Shown here piece after piece: positions 27,303 to 35,650 of a stretch of DNA of 64,000 bases. The notes below the pieces were generated by a model that was not told the DNA's origin, ran no database searches, and was given only the letters and a program-made list of their open reading frames with translations. Positions within the stretch are counted from its first letter, which is position 1. Every line of letters begins with the position of its first letter. A program made the translations under genes and the position numbers. The DNA is from Winogradskyella haliclonae. Lineage in GTDB: Bacteria; Bacteroidota; Bacteroidia; Flavobacteriales; Flavobacteriaceae. The stretch is taken from assembly GCF_014635865.1 (NCBI RefSeq), contig NZ_BMDQ01000001.1, positions 868,001 through 932,000 on the forward strand. The letters are read 5' to 3'.

Positions 27303-28112
27303 CTATTGTAATATACTGTTCGTGTAAAATTCTGAATACGGTTCAGCAAATTCTTCTGGAGAGTGATAACCTAAAGTTGGCTTATCTAACTCGTCAATAT
27401 AGCTATCTAATTCATTTGGTAACTCTTGAGACCCTTTAATCACAGCATCAGAATTATCAATAGCAATCTTCATTAAATTAATGTAATTAGGCTCATCTAA
27501 TATTTGTATAGCTTCTTCATCAAGCCCGTCAAAACTCACTTTCTTCTTCATGTCTTTATCTAACGTGCCATCAAAGTTTTGATTGTATACAGAGGTAACA
27601 ATTTTACTCTCAGTAAATAATGGCTCAGTTTTATAAAATTCTTTAAGATAAAGCGGCAATAATGATGCCAACCATCCATTAACATGAATAATATCTGGAG
27701 CCCAGTTTAATTTTTTAACAGTTTCGATAACACCTTTAGCAAAGAAAATAGCGCGCTCATCATTATCTGGGAAAAGCTTACCATCTTCATCGGTTAATGT
27801 GGCTTTACGTTTAAAATATTCTTCATTATCTATAAAGTAAACTTGAATGCGTTCTTTAGGAATAGAGGCTACTTTAATTATTAGAGGCATATCTAGGTCA
27901 TTAATCACAAGATTAATACCTGACAATCTAATAACTTCATGAAGTTGATGCCTACGTTCATTGATGTTTCCAAATCGTGGCATAAATATTCGTATCTGTC
28001 CACCTTGTTTATTCACCATTCGAGGTGCTTCAAATGACATTGAAGAAATTTCGGTTTCTGGTAAATATGGAACTACTTCCGAGGACACATACAATATTCG
28101 TTTATCTTTCAT
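27303..28112 (-). CDS. GlgA-like N-terminal-half protein (glycogen/starch synthase catalytic-domain family)
   Basis: The 269-residue protein resembles only the N-terminal Rossmann half (GT5) of glycogen synthase: ILYVSSEVVPYLPETEISSM, GGQIRIFMPRFGNINERRHQ, VYFIDNEEYFKRK, DNDERAIFFAKGVIE and WAPDIIHVNGWLASLLPLYL. The C-terminal GT-B half that binds the nucleotide sugar is absent, and the usual KxGGL loop reads PETEISSM. It is therefore unlikely to be an active glycogen synthase. It begins the unit with DUF4270 and glmS and is divergent from panC. Such half-length proteins are common in flavobacteria. Confidence 0.8.
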   Translation of the reverse strand: MKDKRILYVSSEVVPYLPETEISSMSFEAPRMVNKQGGQIRIFMPRFGNINERRHQLHEVIRLSGINLVINDLDMPLIIKVASIPKERIQVYFIDNEEYFKRKATLTDEDGKLFPDNDERAIFFAKGVIETVKKLNWAPDIIHVNGWLASLLPLYLKEFYKTEPLFTESKIVTSVYNQNFDGTLDKDMKKKVSFDGLDEEAIQILDEPNYINLMKIAIDNSDAVIKGSQELPNELDSYIDELDKPTLGYHSPEEFAEPYSEFYTNSILQ

Positions 28113-28149
28113 ATACCGATTGATTTAGAAATTAAAAGTAAAAAACATG

Positions 28150-28157
28150 CAAAATTA
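28150..28157 (-). promoter_or_regulatory. -7 promoter box of the glgA-like - DUF4270 - glmS unit
   Basis: CAAAATTA on the plus strand reads TAATTTTG on the minus strand, matching TAnnTTTG, 37 bases before the ATG at 28112. Confidence 0.45.
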
Positions 28158-28188
28158 CAAAAATTTATGCCAATTGCTAGTAAAATCT

Positions 28189-28196
28189 TAAGTTTG
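28189..28196 (+). promoter_or_regulatory. -7 promoter box of panC
   Basis: TAAGTTTG matches TAnnTTTG. The predicted start of transcription is near 28203, before an ATG-initiated four-codon frame (28211-28225) whose TGA overlaps the TTG start of panC. Confidence 0.45.
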
Positions 28197-28221
28197 CACG
28201 CGTTAAACTTATGTTACAGAA

Positions 28222-29073
28222 TTGAAAATATTTCATAATAAAACAGACTTATCATCTCACCTTCAGAACTTAAGGAAAAGTGAGGCTAGTATTGGTTTTG
28301 TGCCAACTATGGGCGCATTGCATAATGGGCATCTGTCTTTAGTGAATTTTGGACTCTCCGATAATGACTTTGTGGTCGTAAGTATTTTTGTTAATCCAAC
28401 CCAGTTTAATAATACTGAAGATTTAGAAAAATACCCAAGAACATTAGATAGGGATGTTAGATTATTAGAGACTGTTTCAGATTCTAAAATCTTTGTTTAC
28501 AATCCAAGTGTAGAAGATATATACGATAATAATATAGCTTCCGAAAGCTTTACTTTTGATGGATTGGAGCATGAAATGGAAGGTGCATTTAGACCAGGAC
28601 ATTTTGACGGTGTTGGTACAATTGTGAAGCGACTATTAGAAATCGTAAAGCCTAATAAAGCTTATTTTGGTCAGAAAGATTTTCAGCAATTACAGATTGT
28701 CAAAAAGATGGTTGAGCTTTATAAAATACCCACAGAAATTATAGGCTGTCCAATTTTTAGGGCAGCAGATGGTTTAGCCATGAGTTCTCGTAATGAAAGA
28801 TTAAAGCCAAAATATAGAGTTGCAGCTCCATTTATATACAAAACGCTTAAAACTGCCAAAACAAAGTTTGGCACAAAAAGTGCTAAAGCAGTAGCGGAAT
28901 GGGTTAATAAGCAGTTTGCAAGTCATGAGCTTTTAGAGCTAGAATATTTTTTAATTGCAGATGTAAAAACCTTAAAACCAGTAAAACGAAAATCAACAAA
29001 AAAAGTATATAGAGCATTTATTGCAGTATATGCAGACGATATAAGACTTATAGACAATATCGCCCTAAATTAA
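28222..29073 (+). CDS. panC: Pantothenate synthetase (pantoate-beta-alanine ligase)
   Basis: PanC joins pantoate and beta-alanine with ATP. The 283-residue sequence has the HIGH-like H34-N-G-H37 in [55 protein letters not shown] and the KMSKS-like AMSSRNERL. The start is TTG at 28222 ([10 protein letters not shown]); no in-frame ATG lies upstream. A four-codon frame ATG TTA CAG AAT TGA (28211-28225) precedes it and its stop overlaps the TTG, so re-initiation is possible. panD follows after 13 bases. Confidence 0.96.
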   Translation: MKIFHNKTDLSSHLQNLRKSEASIGFVPTMGALHNGHLSLVNFGLSDNDFVVVSIFVNPTQFNNTEDLEKYPRTLDRDVRLLETVSDSKIFVYNPSVEDIYDNNIASESFTFDGLEHEMEGAFRPGHFDGVGTIVKRLLEIVKPNKAYFGQKDFQQLQIVKKMVELYKIPTEIIGCPIFRAADGLAMSSRNERLKPKYRVAAPFIYKTLKTAKTKFGTKSAKAVAEWVNKQFASHELLELEYFLIADVKTLKPVKRKSTKKVYRAFIAVYADDIRLIDNIALN

Positions 29074-29074
29074 T

Positions 29075-29082
29075 TACCTTTG
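29075..29082 (+). promoter_or_regulatory. -7 promoter box directly before panD
   Basis: TACCTTTG matches TAnnTTTG and ends 4 bases before the panD ATG. panD may thus have its own leaderless transcript besides reading from panC. Confidence 0.4.
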
Positions 29083-29086
29083 CCTC

Positions 29087-29437
29087 ATGCAAATTCAAGT
29101 TGTAAAATCTAAAATTCATCGTGTAAAAGTTACAGGTGCAGACCTTAATTACATTGGCAGTATTACCATTGACGAAGACTTAATGGACGCGGCTAATATT
29201 ATCCAAGGTGAGAAAGTGCAAATTGTTAATAATAACAATGGCGCACGTCTGGAAACGTATGCAATTCCTGGCCCTCGCAACAGTGGCGAAATAACATTAA
29301 ACGGAGCTGCCGCAAGACTGGTTTCTCCTGGAGATGTATTGATACTTATTACATATGCTTTTATGGATATTGAAGATGCTAAAGTTTTTAAACCTTCATT
29401 AGTGTTCCCTGATGAAGCCACCAACTTATTAAAATAA
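29087..29437 (+). CDS. panD: Aspartate 1-decarboxylase
   Basis: PanD makes beta-alanine for PanC. The 116-residue proenzyme has the self-processing G24-S25 bond in [12 protein letters not shown], which generates the pyruvoyl group. [20 protein letters not shown] and [20 protein letters not shown] are typical. It sits between panC and the flippase-like gene (5 bases downstream), with a possible own promoter at 29075. Confidence 0.97.
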   Translation: MQIQVVKSKIHRVKVTGADLNYIGSITIDEDLMDAANIIQGEKVQIVNNNNGARLETYAIPGPRNSGEITLNGAAARLVSPGDVLILITYAFMDIEDAKVFKPSLVFPDEATNLLK

Positions 29438-29442
29438 CTCTT

Positions 29443-30402
29443 TTGAGTAAATCTGTTTCCGTATTAAAAATAGTTCTACCTCTTTTATTAGGTGTAGCTT
29501 TGGTTTGGTATGCATTAACAGATGTTCCACTTTCAAAAATTATAGACTATTGGAAATCTGCTGATAAAACCTGGATAATTTTTGGAGCAATTTTAGGACT
29601 TTTAAGTCATTTGTCAAGAGCATATAGGTGGCGATTTCAATTAGAGCCATTGGGTTATGACGTTAAACTAGGTAATAGTATAATGGCTGTTTTTGCAACG
29701 TATCTTATTAATTATACTATTCCGAGAGCTGGTGAAATTGCAAGGGTTTCTATTCTCACAAATTACGAAGGTGTGCCTTTTGAAAAAGGTTTTGGAACAA
29801 TTGTAGCAGAACGTATAGCAGACATGATTGTATTTTTGGGCATTATAGTTATAACACTTTTTTTACAGTTCGAGTTTATTTATGCGTTCTTAACAGAAAG
29901 ATTTAACCCAATTAAAATTGCCATTGCTTTAAGTGCTTTTTTATTGGTTTTTATAATAGTTTTTAGAATTATAAAAAACAGCTCATCCAAATGGGCAATA
30001 AAGATTAGGGATTTTATTAATGGTGTAATTGAAGGCGCTTTAAGTATTTTTAAAATGAAGAAAAAATGGGCATTTATTTTTCATACGCTTTTTATTTGGG
30101 GAATGTATGTGCTCATGTTCTATTTTACCTCTTTTTCAATAGAGGAAACAAGAAACATCCCATTTGCTGCCGTTCTTATAGGCTTTATTTCTGCAAGTTT
30201 TAGTATTGCTGCAACTAATGGAGGAATAGGTTCTTTTCCTGTTGCTGTTTTTGCCGCTTTTTCAATATTTGGTATTGCTAAAGACCCAAGTTATGCTTTT
30301 GGTTGGATTATGTGGGCGTCTCAAACGTTTATGATTATAATTTTTGGAGGTCTTTCTCTAATTTACTTACCAATCTATAATCGTAAGGTTAAAGAAGTAT
30401 AG
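29443..30402 (+). CDS. Lysylphosphatidylglycerol synthase TM-region / UPF0104 family membrane protein
   Basis: The 319-residue protein has about eight membrane helices and the family motifs RAYRWRFQLEPLG, YLINYTIPRAGEIARVSIL and GTIVAERIADMIV, then AATNGGIGSFPVAVFAAFSI. It matches the flippase-like LPG_synthase_TM family without the MprF catalytic domain, so it is likely to move a lipid or polymer precursor. Start is TTG at 29443 (MSKSVSVLK), 5 bases after panD. Linkage to panCD is frequent in flavobacteria, but no functional tie is known to me. Confidence 0.85.
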   Translation: MSKSVSVLKIVLPLLLGVALVWYALTDVPLSKIIDYWKSADKTWIIFGAILGLLSHLSRAYRWRFQLEPLGYDVKLGNSIMAVFATYLINYTIPRAGEIARVSILTNYEGVPFEKGFGTIVAERIADMIVFLGIIVITLFLQFEFIYAFLTERFNPIKIAIALSAFLLVFIIVFRIIKNSSSKWAIKIRDFINGVIEGALSIFKMKKKWAFIFHTLFIWGMYVLMFYFTSFSIEETRNIPFAAVLIGFISASFSIAATNGGIGSFPVAVFAAFSIFGIAKDPSYAFGWIMWASQTFMIIIFGGLSLIYLPIYNRKVKEV

Positions 30403-30445
30403 AAATATTTTTTACCTTGCCTTAGCAACCAAACCTTGACTAACC

Positions 30446-31594
30446 ATGACTAAGCTAAAGGTTATTTTTATAATCCTACTTGTTGGATTTATGGGCTTTT
30501 CTCAAGCCAAATACAAAACAATTTCCTCAAGTATTTTAGGTGAAGAACGAGAATTAAAAATATTATTACCAAGAAGTTATTCGGACGAAGACGATAAAGC
30601 TTATCCTGTTATTTATGTCTTTGATGGCGACTATCTTTTTGAAGCTGTAGCGGGTAATGTAGATTACTATGCCTATTGGGAAGATATTCCGGAGTCTATA
30701 GTCGTTGGCATTAATCAAATAGAATCTAGAGAAGACGATTTAATCTATTCGGAACAGAATTCATTACCAGTTGGAAGTGGCGCCGATTTTTATGAATTTG
30801 TGGGCAAAGAACTCATACCTTATATAGAAGATAATTACAAAACCGAAACTTTTAGAGTAGCTGTCGGTCATGGCGAAACAGCAAATTTTATTAATTATTA
30901 TCTCGTAAGACAAAACCCTGTTTTTAATGCTTATGTAACCATAAGCCCGGATTTGGCTATAGATATGGAACAATATTTGGGAGAAAGATTAAGATCAATC
31001 GAGCAAAAGATTTTTTATTATTTGGCAGTCTCAAATGCAGATATTAAACATATAATGGAAGGTTCGGCATCTCTAAATAGCACATTAAAAGCATTAGATA
31101 ATAGTAATTTACTATACACTTTTATGGAATTTGATGGTCCGACACATTATGCCATGCCAGCTCATGCCATCCCTAAAGCATTGGAATCTATTTTCTCTAT
31201 TTTTCAACCTATTAGCAAAAAGGAGTACAAAGAGTCTATCTTAAAATTTGAAGGCTCACCAGTAGAATATTTAGAACAGAAATACGAAGAAATAAAAAAC
31301 ATGTTCGGTATCGAAAAACAAATCCTTATTAATGATTTTAAGGCTGTAGCAGCTGCGATAAAAAAGAAGCAGAAATGGGAGTATTATGAAGATCTTTCAA
31401 AATTGGCTAAAAAGAACTATCCTGATACCGTATTACCTAGTTATTATAAAGGCTTATATCTTGAAAATATTGGCGAATCTAAAAAAGCAATGAAAACCTT
31501 TCAGTCTGCATATGTTCTAGAAGAGATAGGTGGTATTACAAAAGATTTAATGTTGGAAAAGGCGGAGCAGATTAAAGCAGATTTTGGATATTGA
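30446..31594 (+). CDS. Exported esterase-fold protein (PF00756-like) lacking the nucleophile serine
   Basis: The 382-residue protein has a signal peptide ending GFMGFSQA. Residues about 22-260 resemble the enterochelin-esterase/esterase D alpha/beta hydrolases (ILGEERELKILLPRSYSDED, PVIYVFDGDYLF, SIVVGINQIESREDDLIYSE). The nucleophile elbow reads V-G141-H142-G143-E144-T where GHSxGG is expected, so the serine is missing, although a His remains in FDGPTHYAMP. The C-terminal third is helical and TPR-like (SYYKGLYLENIGESKKAMKT). It is probably a non-catalytic or altered member. The stop overlaps the radA ATG by one base. Confidence 0.8.
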   Translation: MTKLKVIFIILLVGFMGFSQAKYKTISSSILGEERELKILLPRSYSDEDDKAYPVIYVFDGDYLFEAVAGNVDYYAYWEDIPESIVVGINQIESREDDLIYSEQNSLPVGSGADFYEFVGKELIPYIEDNYKTETFRVAVGHGETANFINYYLVRQNPVFNAYVTISPDLAIDMEQYLGERLRSIEQKIFYYLAVSNADIKHIMEGSASLNSTLKALDNSNLLYTFMEFDGPTHYAMPAHAIPKALESIFSIFQPISKKEYKESILKFEGSPVEYLEQKYEEIKNMFGIEKQILINDFKAVAAAIKKKQKWEYYEDLSKLAKKNYPDTVLPSYYKGLYLENIGESKKAMKTFQSAYVLEEIGGITKDLMLEKAEQIKADFGY

Positions 31595-32952
31595 TGGCAA
31601 AAGTAAAGACCTCCTTTTTCTGTCAAAGTTGCGGTAGTCAATATAGTAAATGGCAAGGGCAATGTACAGCCTGTAAACAATGGAATACTATTGTAGAAGA
31701 GGTTATCCAAAAACCTGAAAAAAGTGATTGGAAATTACCAGCATCCTCAACTAATCGTGTTTCAAAACCATTAAAGATTAATGAGATTGATAGCTCAGCA
31801 GATGCTCGCTTAAATATGATTGATAATGAATTTAATCGTGTTTTGGGTGGTGGTATGGTACCTGGGTCATTAATACTCCTTGGTGGAGAACCTGGAATAG
31901 GGAAGAGTACTTTGTTACTACAAATGGCTTTAAAATTACCCTATAAAACACTTTATGTTTCTGGAGAAGAGAGTCAGAAACAGATTAAAATGCGTGCCGA
32001 GCGTATTCAGCCTAATAGCGAAAATTGCTATATTCTTACTGAGACCAAAACTCAGAACATATTTAAGCAAGTTGAAGCTTTAGAGCCAGATATCTTGGTA
32101 ATAGATTCTATACAGACATTGCATAGTGATTATGTTGAGTCTTCAGCTGGGAGTATCTCACAAATTAAAGAATGTACTACTGAGCTCATAAAATTTGCCA
32201 AAGAAACAGCAACACCTGTATTATTAATAGGGCATATTACAAAAGATGGAAATATTGCTGGACCAAAAATTTTGGAGCATATGGTCGATACGGTTTTACA
32301 TTTTGAAGGTGACCGCAATCATGTTTTTAGAATTTTAAGAGCTAATAAAAACCGATTTGGTTCTACGAATGAACTTGGTATATACGAAATGCAAGGTTCT
32401 GGTTTACGCGAAGTAAGTAATCCGTCAGAGATTCTTATTTCAGAAAAGGATGGCGAATTATCTGGTAATGCCATAGCCGCAACTTTAGAAGGGATGCGTC
32501 CCTTAATGATTGAGGTTCAGGCATTAGTAAGTACAGCAGTTTACGGAACACCTCAACGTTCAGCTACAGGGTTTAATGCCAAACGCCTTAATATGCTTTT
32601 GGCCGTTTTGGAGAAGCGAGCAGGTTTTAGGTTAGGAACCAAAGATGTATTTTTAAATATCACGGGAGGTATTACTGTAGATGATCCAGCAATTGATTTG
32701 GCCGTAGTTGCTGCCATATTGTCCTCTAACGAAGACGAAGCATTGCAGAGTGATTTTTGTTTTGCTGCTGAGGTAGGTTTGTCAGGTGAAATTAGACCTG
32801 TGCAACGTGTAGAGCAGCGCATATTAGAAGCTGAAAAACTAGGGTTTTCTACCATATTTGTATCTAAATACAATAAAATTAGTCTTAAGAATACAAAGAT
32901 TAAAATTCAATTAATTTCTAAGATTGAAGATTTAGTTGAGTTTCTGGTTTAA
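31594..32952 (+). CDS. radA: DNA repair protein RadA/Sms
   Basis: RadA is a DnaB-like, RecA-related ATPase that helps branch migration in recombination. The 452-residue protein has an N-terminal four-Cys zinc finger (FFCQSCGSQYSKWQGQCTAC), Walker A GEPGIGKSTLL, Walker B ILVIDSIQT, the RadA motif KNRFG and a C-terminal Lon-like domain (DVFLNITGGITVDDPAIDLA). The ATG at 31594 overlaps the previous stop (TGATG); a TTG one codon earlier is unlikely. Confidence 0.97.
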   Translation: MAKVKTSFFCQSCGSQYSKWQGQCTACKQWNTIVEEVIQKPEKSDWKLPASSTNRVSKPLKINEIDSSADARLNMIDNEFNRVLGGGMVPGSLILLGGEPGIGKSTLLLQMALKLPYKTLYVSGEESQKQIKMRAERIQPNSENCYILTETKTQNIFKQVEALEPDILVIDSIQTLHSDYVESSAGSISQIKECTTELIKFAKETATPVLLIGHITKDGNIAGPKILEHMVDTVLHFEGDRNHVFRILRANKNRFGSTNELGIYEMQGSGLREVSNPSEILISEKDGELSGNAIAATLEGMRPLMIEVQALVSTAVYGTPQRSATGFNAKRLNMLLAVLEKRAGFRLGTKDVFLNITGGITVDDPAIDLAVVAAILSSNEDEALQSDFCFAAEVGLSGEIRPVQRVEQRILEAEKLGFSTIFVSKYNKISLKNTKIKIQLISKIEDLVEFLV

Positions 32953-32967
32953 TCTTTAAAATCTCTA

Positions 32968-33008
32968 TTCTAAAATCTTTTTTTGTAGAATTTTTCTGTA
33001 TTTTAGAA
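32968..33008. promoter_or_regulatory. AT-rich inverted repeat before the small-protein/HK/RR cluster
   Basis: TTCTAAAAT (32968-32976) and ATTTTAGAA (33000-33008) form a perfect 9-bp inverted repeat around a 23-base centre with a T7 run. It lies 27 bases before the ATG at 33036. It may be an operator for the cluster or a weak terminator for radA. Confidence 0.3.
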
Positions 33009-33035
33009 GATGATTAATCCCAAAAATTAAATATT

Positions 33036-33446
33036 ATGAGTAAAAAATCAACCATCGTTCCTATTAAAGATGCTATTGAATGGACTGCTAATTATAGAAA
33101 AACAATGCGAGAAGGAGATGCATCAGCATTTCTAATTCATGCATCTACTGTGTTGGATATTTTGAAAGAAATGAAGGTTGTCATAGATAATGGTGGAGGA
33201 AAATTCACAATAAATAGCACTGAAAATGAATTTTTAAGAGCATATATGGCTGTTGATTCTTCGCAATCCGAAGCTAACGGGCAAAAACTAGTCTTTGTAG
33301 GCACAAAGCGTGATGCAAAAGGAGTTTATAGAGATATGGTTTCTAAACCTGGAAGTAAATCATCAGAAGATGGAGATGGTAATACATATAATTTTACGAG
33401 GCCATGTCCTTATAATTGTGATGGAGATAGTCCATTAGGAGGATAA
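33036..33446 (+). CDS. Small soluble protein with C-terminal Cys-rich tail, unknown function
   Basis: I do not recognise a named family. The 136-residue protein has no signal peptide or membrane segment. Residues 1-100 are mixed alpha/beta (VPIKDAIEWTANYRKTMREG, then FLIHASTVLDILKEM and FLRAYMAVDSS). The C-terminal 25 residues are Ser/Gly/Asp-rich and end PCPYNCDGDSPLGG, with C-x3-C and a final Gly-Gly. It begins 14 bases before a seven-helix membrane protein gene, followed by a kinase and a response regulator, so it may be the cognate signal, a modified peptide or an effector. That role is inference. Confidence 0.75.
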   Translation: MSKKSTIVPIKDAIEWTANYRKTMREGDASAFLIHASTVLDILKEMKVVIDNGGGKFTINSTENEFLRAYMAVDSSQSEANGQKLVFVGTKRDAKGVYRDMVSKPGSKSSEDGDGNTYNFTRPCPYNCDGDSPLGG

Positions 33447-33460
33447 TTAAGCTTTAAGAA

Positions 33461-34111
33461 ATGAGTTTTTCTCTAGAGGATATTGGATTTTTTTTTTTAA
33501 TAGTAAATACAGTTCTTTTTTTAGTTGGTTTGAAAAAAGCAAAAAATAAGAAAGAATATTATGTTTTTACTATATACTTAATAAGTATATCTGTAATATC
33601 AGGTATAATGTCTTATTTGGCTTCTTATGAAGAAAACAATCTTTTTCTATCACACTATTACTTTGTTGTACAGTTCATTTTATTATCCTGGTTTTTTTAT
33701 GAATTATTTCAAAAGAGACAGAAGAAATTAGTTGTTAAATTTACTGGAATAGTAGTTTTTACTTTAGCTATCTTATACTTAACAGGAGAAATAGCATATT
33801 ATTCTGTAGAGCCTTTTAATCCATTAGAAGTTTTTATTTGTTCATTTCCAATCATAGTTTACTCTATCATTCATTTGTATAATTCATTAAACAATACCCT
33901 TAATTACGCTTATGTTAATACAGGAATACTTGTATATATATCTATAAGTACATTGGTATTTATTTTAGCTAGTGTATTGAATAATCCAGAATCTTATTCT
34001 ATGCAAGTTGTTGATATACTTTGGGAATTTAATAGTGCATTTTTTTTATTATACCACGTATTGATTTTTGTAGAATGGCTTAAAAAATTCCAATGGATAA
34101 AAGTAAAATAG
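33461..34111 (+). CDS. Seven-helix membrane protein, unknown function, coupled to a histidine kinase
   Basis: The 216-residue protein has seven predicted helices (about 9-25, 35-55, 64-84, 92-112, 124-142, 152-172 and 188-206), short loops and no large soluble domain. No motif of a known transporter or rhodopsin is visible (no Schiff-base lysine pattern). It overlaps the start of the histidine kinase gene by 19 bases. I infer that it is the membrane sensor part of the adjacent kinase, which has only one membrane segment and no sensor domain. Confidence 0.75.
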   Translation: MSFSLEDIGFFFLIVNTVLFLVGLKKAKNKKEYYVFTIYLISISVISGIMSYLASYEENNLFLSHYYFVVQFILLSWFFYELFQKRQKKLVVKFTGIVVFTLAILYLTGEIAYYSVEPFNPLEVFICSFPIIVYSIIHLYNSLNNTLNYAYVNTGILVYISISTLVFILASVLNNPESYSMQVVDILWEFNSAFFLLYHVLIFVEWLKKFQWIKVK

Positions 34112-34875
34112 TTTTTGCCTTAATTTTTGGTGTTTTTTTTCTGTTTTTAGTCTGCTTAGGATTAATTCTTTTTTTTGTTTTCTCAAGAAAAAAAATTATT
34201 CAAAAAGAACGTGAAAAGGCAGATTTAAGAATTGAGCATCAACAAAAAATATTGCAGACATCAATTGCAATACAAGAGTTAGAACGTAAACGAATCGCGC
34301 AAGATCTTCATGATGCCATTAGCGCGAAGCTTAATGTGGTTAGCTTATCAACTAACGTGCTTTTAGCGGATGAGAACATCAACAAAAAACAGAAAGATTC
34401 TTTAGAGCAAATATTAGATATTACGTCAACTACCTTAGAGAGTTCAAGAAAAATAGCCCATGATTTATTACCTCCAATTTTAGCAAAATTTGGACTAAAA
34501 GCGGCGCTCGAAGAGTTATTTGAAGAGTTTAGTAAAAATACCGACATAGATATAGACTATGAGATTGAAGACTTAAGCTTGTCTGGGACAAATCAACTCC
34601 ATGTTTTTAGAATATTTCAAGAGCTAATAAATAATTCTATACGGCACGGAAAGGCCAATGTATTAGAAATATTTATGGAAGAACATGAAAAAGGGTTTGT
34701 TCTAAAGTTTCAAGACAATGGTATTGGCTTCAATATTACAGATGTTAGTGAAAAACCTGGTATTGGCATACAAAATATAAATAGCCGGGTTAGAATTTTA
34801 AATGGTGAAATTAAAATTGAGAGTAGTAAAGACAATGGTAGTTTGTTTGTAATACAATGTAACTATGGAGAATGA
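34093..34875 (+). CDS. Histidine kinase of the NarX/DesK (HisKA_3) class
   Basis: The 260-residue protein has one membrane segment (about 6-30), a short coiled linker and a dimerisation/phosphoacceptor helix with H73 in RKRIAQDLHDAISAKL. The HATPase domain shows FQELINNSIRHGKANVLEIF (N box), FQDNGIGF (G1) and PGIGIQNINSRVRILNGEIK (G2). There is no extracytoplasmic sensor domain, so sensing is probably supplied by the overlapping upstream seven-helix protein. It overlaps the response regulator gene by 11 bases. Confidence 0.92.
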   Translation: MDKSKIVFALIFGVFFLFLVCLGLILFFVFSRKKIIQKEREKADLRIEHQQKILQTSIAIQELERKRIAQDLHDAISAKLNVVSLSTNVLLADENINKKQKDSLEQILDITSTTLESSRKIAHDLLPPILAKFGLKAALEELFEEFSKNTDIDIDYEIEDLSLSGTNQLHVFRIFQELINNSIRHGKANVLEIFMEEHEKGFVLKFQDNGIGFNITDVSEKPGIGIQNINSRVRILNGEIKIESSKDNGSLFVIQCNYGE

Positions 34876-35551
34876 AATAAAAATAGCTATTGCAGATGAC
34901 GAGTTGTTGTTTCGTCAAGGGTTGATGGCAATTCTTCAAAAAGAAGATAACATTAATATTCTTTTTGATGCCAAAAACGGAAACGATTTATTAACTAAAT
35001 TAAGAGCCACTAAAATTAAACCTAGTATTGTTGTTACAGATTTAAAAATGCCTGAATTGAATGGTGTGGAAGTCACAAAAATTATTAGAAAAGAATTTCC
35101 AGAAATTAAAGTTATTGCTTTGACTAGTTATTTTAGCAAACCTTTTATTCTAAATATGATTTCTACAGGTGCAGTAGCTTATTTAGCTAAGAACAGCACA
35201 CCTAAGTTGATGATTAAAACTATTGTTGAGGTTGATAAAAAAGGATTCTATTACGACAAAGTCGTCTACAATTATATTAAAGAAAGTGGTAAAAAATCAA
35301 GAAGAAAAACTGTAAAGTCTAATTTTGACCCTAAATTTTTTTCCAAGAGAGAGCTTCAAGTGCTAGAGCTTATTTGTAAACAACATACGGCTAAAGATAT
35401 TGCAGAAACTCTGGAAATAAGTTCAAGAACCGTTGAAGTTCATCGAAGTAGTCTGCTGTTAAAAACACAGTCAAAAAACATTGCTGGATTGGTGGTTTAT
35501 GCGATAAAAAATAAAATCATCAATATAGAAACCGATTTCTCTTTTGATTAA
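34865..35551 (+). CDS. NarL/FixJ-family response regulator
   Basis: The 228-residue protein has a receiver domain with acidic pocket D11-D12, phosphoacceptor D59 (SIVVTDLKMPELNGVEV), T/S in ALTSYF and K in YLAKNSTP. A linker follows, then a LuxR-type HTH (about 162-222; FSKRELQVLELICKQHTAKD and ISSRTVEVHRSSLLLKTQSK). It should be phosphorylated by the overlapping kinase and act as a transcription factor. Its targets are unknown; the cluster's own promoter is a plausible one. Confidence 0.94.
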   Translation: MENEIKIAIADDELLFRQGLMAILQKEDNINILFDAKNGNDLLTKLRATKIKPSIVVTDLKMPELNGVEVTKIIRKEFPEIKVIALTSYFSKPFILNMISTGAVAYLAKNSTPKLMIKTIVEVDKKGFYYDKVVYNYIKESGKKSRRKTVKSNFDPKFFSKRELQVLELICKQHTAKDIAETLEISSRTVEVHRSSLLLKTQSKNIAGLVVYAIKNKIINIETDFSFD

Positions 35552-35650
35552 TGCCCATTGCTCGTTAAGAAATAGTTGTTTTTTGAGCTTATCTCATCCA
35601 TAAATTACTCAAAAATTAGTATTTTCGCATCCTTATAATAAATGCGAGTA

